Origin: Acinetobacter calcoaceticus ANC 3811
GTDB taxonomy: Bacteria; Pseudomonadota; Gammaproteobacteria; Pseudomonadales; Moraxellaceae
Assembly: GCF_000399665.1 (NCBI RefSeq)
Contig: NZ_KB976985.1
Coordinates: 858-64,857, forward strand
Direction of reading: 5' to 3'
DNA: 64,000 nucleotides
Shown: one piece after another, positions 58,490 to 64,000 of the stretch
Layout: every line of letters begins with the position of its first letter
Position numbering within the stretch: position 1 is the first letter of the stretch
The notes under the pieces: model-generated
What the model was told of the DNA's origin: nothing
The model's database searches: none
The model's input: only the letters and a program-made list of their open reading frames with translations
Program-made: the position numbers and the translations under genes

Positions 58490-59707
58490 ATGGAATTTAG
58501 CACTTTTTTCGAGCATGCTATGCAAAATGTAGATCTATTTTTCTTATTACTTGGTGCTGTTTTGGTTCTTGCCATGCACGCAGGTTTTGCATTCTTGGAA
58601 CTTGGTACGGTTCGCCATAAAAATCAGGTGAACGCGCTAAGTAAAATTCTGACTGACTTTGCCCTCTCTGCAATCGCTTATTTCTTTGTTGGCTACTACA
58701 TTTCCTATGGTCAGCACTTCTTCCATGATGGCACAAGCCTTGCGAGTGATCATGGCTACAACCTCATGCGTTGCTTCTTTTTACTCACTTTTGCTGCAGC
58801 CATTCCTGCCATTATTTCAGGTGGTATTGCTGAGCGTGCAAAAATGCGTTCACAAGCAATTGCGACACTCGCTTTAGTTGCGCTGGTGTATCCATTTTTC
58901 GAAGGCATGGTCTGGAATGGTAACTACGGTCTGCAAAAATGGTTAGAAGCAACTTTTGGTGCAGCTTTTCACGACTTTGCAGGTTCAGTCGTGGTGCATG
59001 CTATGGGTGGTTGGATTGCACTTGCTGCCGTGATTTTATTGGGAGCACGTTCTGGTCGTTATAAGAAAGATGGTCGTGTAAGTGCTCACCCACCTTCTTC
59101 TATTCCGTTTTTGGCGCTTGGCTCATGGATTTTAATTGTAGGCTGGTTTGGCTTTAACGTGATGAGCGCGCAACGAGTTGATGCAATTTCAGGTCTGGTT
59201 GCAATTAACTCGCTCATGGCTATGGTCGGCGGAACAATTACAGCAAATGCGATTGGGAAAAACGACCCTGGTTTCTTACACAACGGTCCACTTGCAGGCT
59301 TAGTCGCAATCTGTGCGGGTTCTGACATTGTTCATCCGGTCAGTGCGCTTGTTATTGGTGGTGCAGCTGGTGCAATGTTCGTGTACCTATTTACCTACAC
59401 ACAAAATAAACTCAAAGTAGATGATGTGTTGGGTGTATGGCCTTTACACGGCGTATGCGGCGCATTTGGTGGTATTGCAGTAGGTCTATTCGGCCAAAAA
59501 TGGCTTGGTGGTTTAGGCGGTGTATCTTTTGCTTCACAGCTCATTGGTACAGTACTTGCGATTGCTATTGCGCTCGCTGGCGGCTTTATTGTTTACGGCT
59601 TACTCAAAGCAACTATTGGCATTCGTTTATCTCAAGAAGATGAGTTTAGAGGTGCAGATTTATCTATTCATAAAATTTCTGCAAACTCCGAAGAAGGTAT
59701 GTTTTAA
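58490..59707 (+). CDS. amtB: Ammonium transporter
   Basis: 405-residue Amt/MEP/Rh channel moving ammonium/ammonia into the cell. Eleven transmembrane segments. The pore's conserved residues lie in GAVLVLAMHAGFAFLELG, DFAGSVVVHAMGGWIALAA (first twin His) and LGVWPLHGVCGAFGGIA (second His). No signal-peptide-like extra segment, so it is the shorter class. Start ATG 58490 lacks a good ribosome site; ATG 58517 (MQNVDLFF) has a GAG six bases upstream and is a real alternative. No glnK gene is next to it, unlike many amtB loci. Upstream there is a sigma54-type promoter, which fits nitrogen control. Confidence 0.92.
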   Translation: MEFSTFFEHAMQNVDLFFLLLGAVLVLAMHAGFAFLELGTVRHKNQVNALSKILTDFALSAIAYFFVGYYISYGQHFFHDGTSLASDHGYNLMRCFFLLTFAAAIPAIISGGIAERAKMRSQAIATLALVALVYPFFEGMVWNGNYGLQKWLEATFGAAFHDFAGSVVVHAMGGWIALAAVILLGARSGRYKKDGRVSAHPPSSIPFLALGSWILIVGWFGFNVMSAQRVDAISGLVAINSLMAMVGGTITANAIGKNDPGFLHNGPLAGLVAICAGSDIVHPVSALVIGGAAGAMFVYLFTYTQNKLKVDDVLGVWPLHGVCGAFGGIAVGLFGQKWLGGLGGVSFASQLIGTVLAIAIALAGGFIVYGLLKATIGIRLSQEDEFRGADLSIHKISANSEEGMF

Positions 59708-59717
59708 CTCAACAATT

Positions 59718-59747
59718 GATAAGCAGGATCAAAATATCCTGCTTATC
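59718..59747 (+). terminator. Hairpin after amtB
   Basis: Perfect 12-bp stem GATAAGCAGGAT (59718-59729) / ATCCTGCTTATC (59736-59747), loop CAAAAT; only ATTACGTTTT follows, so termination strength is uncertain. Confidence 0.7.
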
Positions 59748-59946
59748 ATTACGTTTTAAAGCCTTTGCTCACCCAAATTAATTAAAAAAAATTAAAATTT
59801 TTTCTAAACAAATAATATATACCTATGAATTATAAATATAATTTTTAATTATTAACTTTATTTCAACATTAAATTTTGTTTAGTTTAAGAACAATTTAAG
59901 TTTTATTTTATGTAATGCCTTCAACTCACACTCAAATTGATGTTGC

Positions 59947-60648
59947 ATGGCAATGAACCAACAAAAACAATTTTTTCAACTTCAGCTTATTTTTCTTGCC
60001 CTTAGTTTTTTTATACTTTTATTTATATTTCCAGTGGGTGGGAAAATTGATATGTATTTCATCCACCCTTGGATGGATTCAACAGGTCATTTCTTTAATC
60101 GGGACAATTGGTATCTTGTCAGGGTAAACCATGAAATCGTAAAACAAATCATTACTACCGTTTATGTGATCTTTTTATTTCTGTGGATTGCGTCATTCAA
60201 AGTAGAAAAATTGAAACTTTATCGCTGGCAATATGGCTATATGTTTTTTGTCAGCATGATTGGTAGCGGTGTAGTTGGCCTATTAAAATCACAATCTGCT
60301 CACGCTTGCCCTTGGAATATGATTCATCCGACTGCTTTAAGCTATGTGTGGGACTTTACCTCTACACATGGTCATTGCTTTCCTGGTGGTCACGCAAGTG
60401 CAGGCTTTATTTTGATGACAGGCTTTTTTGTTTATCGCCTTGAGCAACCCAAGCGAGCTTATTTTTATCTCATCGCAGGCATTATCTTAGGCTTTCTGAT
60501 GGGCTGGGGACAAATGATGCGTGGCGCCCATTTCCTTAGCCACAATTTATGGACTGGCTGGGTCGTTTGGGCAGTGAATATTTTATTTTATAAAATTTGT
60601 ATTCACCGCTTTGAGTTTGAAAAACGAATCAAACAAGAACTTGTTTAA
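59947..60648 (+). CDS. PAP2-family phosphatase adjoining pmrCAB
   Basis: 233-residue membrane protein with about five or six transmembrane helices and a PAP2 fold. Motif 1 is GLLKSQSAHACPW (Lys near 114, CP in place of RP), motif 2 CFPGGHASAGF (about 144-154) and motif 3 MRGAHFLSHNLWTG (about 191-204), where the usual catalytic-relay Asp after HFxx is His. Its last codons and those of the converging pmrB share a palindrome. The position beside the lipid A-modifying pmrCAB operon suggests a lipid or lipid A phosphatase, but this is inference. Distinct from the canonical PAP2 protein at 41502. Confidence 0.85.
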   Translation: MAMNQQKQFFQLQLIFLALSFFILLFIFPVGGKIDMYFIHPWMDSTGHFFNRDNWYLVRVNHEIVKQIITTVYVIFLFLWIASFKVEKLKLYRWQYGYMFFVSMIGSGVVGLLKSQSAHACPWNMIHPTALSYVWDFTSTHGHCFPGGHASAGFILMTGFFVYRLEQPKRAYFYLIAGIILGFLMGWGQMMRGAHFLSHNLWTGWVVWAVNILFYKICIHRFEFEKRIKQELV

Positions 60649-60660
60649 ATCAAGTTCTTG
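60634..60660. terminator. Palindrome spanning the stop codons of PAP2 and pmrB
   Basis: CAAGAACTTG (60634-60643), seven bases, CAAGTTCTTG (60651-60660): perfect 10-bp stem that includes the last codons of both converging genes, whose stop codons are one base apart. Confidence 0.6.
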
Positions 60661-61984
60661 CTTCATGAATATGTAGAGCTTTAGGCAGTTTAACTAAAAC
60701 AGAAAGTCCGCCAAGTTCTAAGCTTCGATCTAGTGTCAAAGTTCCGCCTAAACGCTGAGTCGCTCGGTCAACAATTGATAAACCTAAGCCACTGCCCACT
60801 TCAAGGTGGTGGTGTACACGATAAAAACGCTTTAAAACCTTATCGTAATTTTCAGGGTCAATTCCTGCACCGCTATCTTCAATTTGTATACACGCATCGC
60901 CATCTGTAGCAGTAAAGACTGAAATATTAATCATTCCTTCATGAGGCGTGTATTTAATTGCATTATCAATTAAGTTAAAAATAATTGAGTGTACTGTTGG
61001 CTCAACACTATGCATTTCAATAGGTTCATTGCGGACAAACCCTAGATCAATATCTTTTTGCATAGCTAAATTAACAAGCTGTTCAACACAATTTAAAGCG
61101 ACATCATTGAGTTGAAAAGTTCTGGTCGGTTCAATCACACTTAAAGACACATCTTGCTTAGCCAAAGCCAAAAGCTGTGTGACCAAATGCTGAATACGCG
61201 CTAATCCTTTACTTAAGTTTTGCAGCGCTTCATGCTCAGGAAATTGACTGATTAAAATCTTGGTTTGTAAATTTAAAGCTGTGACAGGAGTCCGAAGTTC
61301 ATGAGCAGCATCTGCAATAAATTGTTTTTGCTCATTTTGAGCTTTAGAAATACGCTCAAACAAACGATTCATTTCATCAATAGTTGGTAATAACTCTTGA
61401 GGATAGTCTAAAACTTCAATGGGTGCTAACTCTTCTGAATCGCGTTCCTTCAGCTCATTTTTGAAGTCATCTATTGGCTTTAAACCTCGACCAATAATTG
61501 CAGCTAAAGCAAAAATCGCAAATGGCAAAATAATTAAATACGGAATAAACATACTTCCTGCGAGTTCCCAAGCAAAAGCTTCACGAACTCGTTCTTGTTG
61601 ACTAACCTGAATCTGGTAATCTTTTAAAGGCAAAACGTAAGTTCTCACGACGCCTTGGCTGGTTTTATGCGAGTAAAAACCCGCTTGGGTAACTGGTGCA
61701 ACCAACAGATGCAAATGATGAGATAAATGGGCCTGATCTTTATAAGCCCAAATATCTAAAAACAAATCTTCTTCATGATAAGTTCTGTGTAAATCGAACT
61801 TACTACTTACAGTCCTTAAAGGATATTCAGCTGTTCGTTCAGCTAAATACTGCATTTGAGTATCTAAAATTTCATCAACTTCTTGAAGTGCAACCTTATA
61901 GGCACTAAAAATTAATATACAACCTAAGACAACACTGAAAATTGAGGTGCCCCAAATTAGTCGTTTCTTTAATGAATAATGCAC
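60650..61984 (-). CDS. pmrB: Sensor histidine kinase PmrB
   Basis: 444-residue inner-membrane sensor of the PmrAB system controlling lipid A phosphoethanolamine addition and hence polymyxin/colistin susceptibility. GTG start at 61984, 30 bases after pmrA. Transmembrane helices at about 10-30 and 142-163 enclose the periplasmic sensor domain; HAMP about 165-215; phosphorylated His228 in FIADAAHELRTPVTAL; ATPase N-box NLIDNAIKYTP, G1 DSGAGI and G2 GSGLGLSI. Some residues differ from my memory of A. baumannii PmrB, pointing to a sister species. No frameshift or stop; whether any substitution confers resistance cannot be told here. Confidence 0.95.
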   Translation of the reverse strand: MHYSLKKRLIWGTSIFSVVLGCILIFSAYKVALQEVDEILDTQMQYLAERTAEYPLRTVSSKFDLHRTYHEEDLFLDIWAYKDQAHLSHHLHLLVAPVTQAGFYSHKTSQGVVRTYVLPLKDYQIQVSQQERVREAFAWELAGSMFIPYLIILPFAIFALAAIIGRGLKPIDDFKNELKERDSEELAPIEVLDYPQELLPTIDEMNRLFERISKAQNEQKQFIADAAHELRTPVTALNLQTKILISQFPEHEALQNLSKGLARIQHLVTQLLALAKQDVSLSVIEPTRTFQLNDVALNCVEQLVNLAMQKDIDLGFVRNEPIEMHSVEPTVHSIIFNLIDNAIKYTPHEGMINISVFTATDGDACIQIEDSGAGIDPENYDKVLKRFYRVHHHLEVGSGLGLSIVDRATQRLGGTLTLDRSLELGGLSVLVKLPKALHIHEART

Positions 61985-62014
61985 TTTTATAAAGTTCCAA
62001 AATTGAAGCGAGGA

Positions 62015-62683
62015 TTACCCTAAACGGTAACCCAACCCTCGAATAGTTCGAATAAAGTCTTTTCCAAGTTTAGCTCTCAAGTGATGCACATATACTTCAA
62101 TTGTATTACTGGTCACTTCACTATCGAAATCATATAACTTATCTTCCAGATTTGCTTTAGAAAAGATTTTATTTGGATGGCTCATTAAAGGAATAAGAAT
62201 CGCCCATTCACGGTTCGACAAATCAATCCGTTGGCCTTTAAAGGTTGCAATATGTTGTTCAACATTTAAAACCAAATCGCCATTTTGTAAAAGTTGCTCA
62301 TGATTCGCAAGCTGAGCCTCTACTCCAGTACGACGCAATAGCGCATGAATACGGGCAAGTAACTCATCAAATTCGTATGGTTTAATTAAGTAATCATCTG
62401 CGCCGTGGTTTAATCCATCCACGCGGTTTTGTAGCTGGTCTCTTGCCGAAATGATTAAAACTGGAGTGACAGCTCTTTGACGGATTTGCTTTAAGACCTG
62501 CATACCATCCATCATCGGCAAACCTAAGTCTAATAAAATGATATCAAACTTATTTTTGGCCAAGTGAGCCAGACCATCCAAGCCATTATTGACCCATTCC
62601 ACCTCAAATTGATGATATTGCAGCAACGTTATTGTTGACTCAGCAATCATAAAATCATCTTCAATCATTAAGATTTTTGTCAT
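62015..62683 (-). CDS. pmrA: Response regulator PmrA
   Basis: 222-residue OmpR-class response regulator, phosphorylated by PmrB and activating pmrC. Receiver domain 1-115: acidic pocket EDD at 8-10, phosphorylated Asp52 in LLDLGLPMMDG, switch Ser/Thr in VLIISARD and Lys101 in LIKPYEF. C-terminal winged helix at about 130-222 (LVLNVEQHIATFKGQRIDLSNREWAIL ... TIRGLGYRLG in short). Lies 14 bases after pmrC and before pmrB in the pmrCAB operon. Confidence 0.96.
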   Translation of the reverse strand: MTKILMIEDDFMIAESTITLLQYHQFEVEWVNNGLDGLAHLAKNKFDIILLDLGLPMMDGMQVLKQIRQRAVTPVLIISARDQLQNRVDGLNHGADDYLIKPYEFDELLARIHALLRRTGVEAQLANHEQLLQNGDLVLNVEQHIATFKGQRIDLSNREWAILIPLMSHPNKIFSKANLEDKLYDFDSEVTSNTIEVYVHHLRAKLGKDFIRTIRGLGYRLG

Positions 62684-62697
62684 GTTCTAAGCTCGCT

Positions 62698-64000
62698 TTA
62701 ATTCACATGGGCACAAGAGTGCAACATGTCCAGTTGAGGGTTAATGACCTGAGTTTTCACATCCAGCATACTTAACAAACTTGGGAATAAATTATCCTGA
62801 CTTAACTTTTGTTTGGTTTGTTGGTTTAAACAATTTACTTGAGCAAGATTCTGTTGTTTCCAGTTATCAGAGAACCACATAATCATTGGTACATGTGTTT
62901 GTTGAGTTGGTGCGATTGAGTAAGGCGCCCCATGCAAATACATACCATGCTCACCAGTTGATTCGCCATGATCAGATAAATACCATAACCCAGTTTGATA
63001 TTTCGATACTTCTTTTAGATTATTAATCATTTGGCTTAATACATGGTCTGTATATACGATTGTATTATCATAGCTATTTACTAATTCGGTTGGAGAACAG
63101 CCCTGTATCGCATTAGTATCGCAAGTCGGTTTAAACTTTTGATATTCCGCAGGCGCACGCTTGTAATACGCAGGTCCATGACTACCCATCTGATGCAAAA
63201 CAATTAGGCGCGGACGCGTGTCTTCTTTCGGAATAGTAGCTAAATATTCATTTAAGCTATCTATTAAAAGACCATCCAAGCATTCATCATCTTTACACCA
63301 TTTTTGCTTTAACTTTTCTGATATTTGATATTGCTCAACACGATCACATGCGCCTTTACAACCAGAATTATTATCAATCCAAGTGACTTGGTAACCCGCA
63401 CGCTTTGCAATGTCCAATAGACCTTCACGATGACTTGCTAACTGTTCATCATAATTAGAACGTGACATCCCAGAGAACATACATGGAACTGAAACAGCAG
63501 TGGCTGTACCACACGAACTTACTTGAGAAAAATTCAAAATATCTTGTTTAGAAAGCTCTGGATTCGTATTTTTAGCATATCCATTGAGTGAGAAGCTTTC
63601 CGCACGAGCCGTTTCACCTAAAACAAGTACCATGAGTTTAGGTAAACTTTTTTGCGCTGACTGAACCTGATGAGCATCTTCACCATATTTCACAAGAGGA
63701 AGATTCTTCTTAGGTGCCTTTTTATGATAATAAGACATCAAAGAAGAAATGGTGTTTTGAGGAGAGATCATACCTTTTAAATCACGATGCTCTCTAAAGA
63801 TTGCTGCAAAATCAACATAATATGTAAATAACAGACCGCCTACAAGTGCGAAGGCAATAGCTATAGATAATACTTTTTTAAGTAAAAGAGGAACTAGTTT
63901 TTCTTTTTTGATCTTTACCTGAGTAATCAAGAAAATAGGTAAAACAACAAAGAAAACTGTCCAAAGTCCAAAGCGTAATGAAACTAAATCAGAAACCTCC
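62698..64000 (-). CDS. pmrC: Phosphoethanolamine transferase PmrC, 3' part (runs off window end)
   Basis: C-terminal 434 codons of the lipid A phosphoethanolamine transferase; the start lies past 64000, and the frame stays open to the window edge. Two transmembrane segments remain at the left of the fragment (VVLPIFLITQV and IAIAFALVGGLLFTYYVDF), after which the periplasmic sulfatase-like catalytic domain starts. The nucleophile Thr is in GETARAESFSLNGY, and zinc-ligand segments SCGTATAVSVPCMFSGM and LWYLSDHGESTGEHGMYLHG are intact. Conserved cysteines suggest disulfides. It adds phosphoethanolamine to lipid A, lowering polymyxin binding. First gene of pmrCAB. Confidence 0.95.
   Translation of the reverse strand, partial: EVSDLVSLRFGLWTVFFVVLPIFLITQVKIKKEKLVPLLLKKVLSIAIAFALVGGLLFTYYVDFAAIFREHRDLKGMISPQNTISSLMSYYHKKAPKKNLPLVKYGEDAHQVQSAQKSLPKLMVLVLGETARAESFSLNGYAKNTNPELSKQDILNFSQVSSCGTATAVSVPCMFSGMSRSNYDEQLASHREGLLDIAKRAGYQVTWIDNNSGCKGACDRVEQYQISEKLKQKWCKDDECLDGLLIDSLNEYLATIPKEDTRPRLIVLHQMGSHGPAYYKRAPAEYQKFKPTCDTNAIQGCSPTELVNSYDNTIVYTDHVLSQMINNLKEVSKYQTGLWYLSDHGESTGEHGMYLHGAPYSIAPTQQTHVPMIMWFSDNWKQQNLAQVNCLNQQTKQKLSQDNLFPSLLSMLDVKTQVINPQLDMLHSCAHVN

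Overview
The window is a stretch of chromosome from an Acinetobacter of the calcoaceticus-baumannii complex. It carries the adeIJK efflux operon, the pmrCAB colistin-response operon, a Bap-type adhesin start, and the block trpS / sucD-sucC-lpd-sucB-sucA-sdhB-sdhA-sdhD-sdhC / gltA in an order I know from Acinetobacter. Base composition is AT-rich and even. Several PmrB residues differ from the A. baumannii sequence as I remember it, so a sister species (nosocomialis, pittii, seifertii or calcoaceticus) is more likely than A. baumannii itself; this is memory-based and unchecked. I see no insertion sequence, prophage, CRISPR array, rRNA or tRNA, so this is core genome rather than an island.

Layout. 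1-4.6 kb: the 5' part of a Bap-like adhesin gene (cut by the window edge), a CPA1 Na+/H+ antiporter, a zinc metallopeptidase and a DUF808 membrane protein, all on the minus strand. 4.8-21.7 kb: trpS, the Aar small-RNA locus, then the TCA cluster on the minus strand (sdhCDAB, sucAB, lpd, sucCD) read away from gltA, followed by a DUF1289 gene and trhO. 21.8-24 kb: an orphan lipoprotein, a UPF0149 protein and a small acidic PA3496-like protein. 24.3-30.9 kb, plus strand: rpoD, ybeD, lipB, an SCP2-domain/iron-alcohol-dehydrogenase pair and an APC permease. 30.9-37.8 kb: a divergent flavodoxin/HxlR pair, then trmL, cysG, serS, a DUF3298 lipoprotein, lolA, rpmA and rplU on the minus strand. 38.3-48.9 kb, plus strand: polyprenyl diphosphate synthase, a so-called Gcr 'site-specific recombinase' that is really a membrane protein, a PAP2 phosphatase with adeIJK, and two tandem YbjQ proteins. 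48.9-51 kb: an NTF2-like protein, an SDR and an unknown protein. 51-60.6 kb: valS, a cytosolic 5'-nucleotidase, a J-domain protein, a divergent AEC transporter/LysR pair, an Amt transporter and a second PAP2 protein. 60.6-64 kb: pmrB, pmrA and the 3' part of pmrC.

How the genes work together. gltA plus sdh/suc/lpd supply five of the eight TCA steps from two divergent transcription units, with TAATG stop/start overlaps at sdhC-sdhD and sucA-sucB. ybeD-lipB serves lipoylation, which SucB and related complexes need. Envelope functions recur: lolA, adeIJK, two PAP2 phosphatases, pmrCAB and the adhesin. The most useful non-coding signals are: a perfect 11-bp palindrome lying exactly on a sigma70 promoter ahead of PAP2-adeIJK; a sigma54 -24/-12 element ahead of amtB; a palindrome between the HxlR regulator and its flavodoxin neighbour; four copies of ACTCAT in the LysR/AEC divergent promoter region; the Aar RNA locus; a structured candidate RNA upstream of gltA; and a long inverted repeat in the adhesin leader. 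No wholly new multi-gene system was recognised; the novelty here is mostly regulatory.
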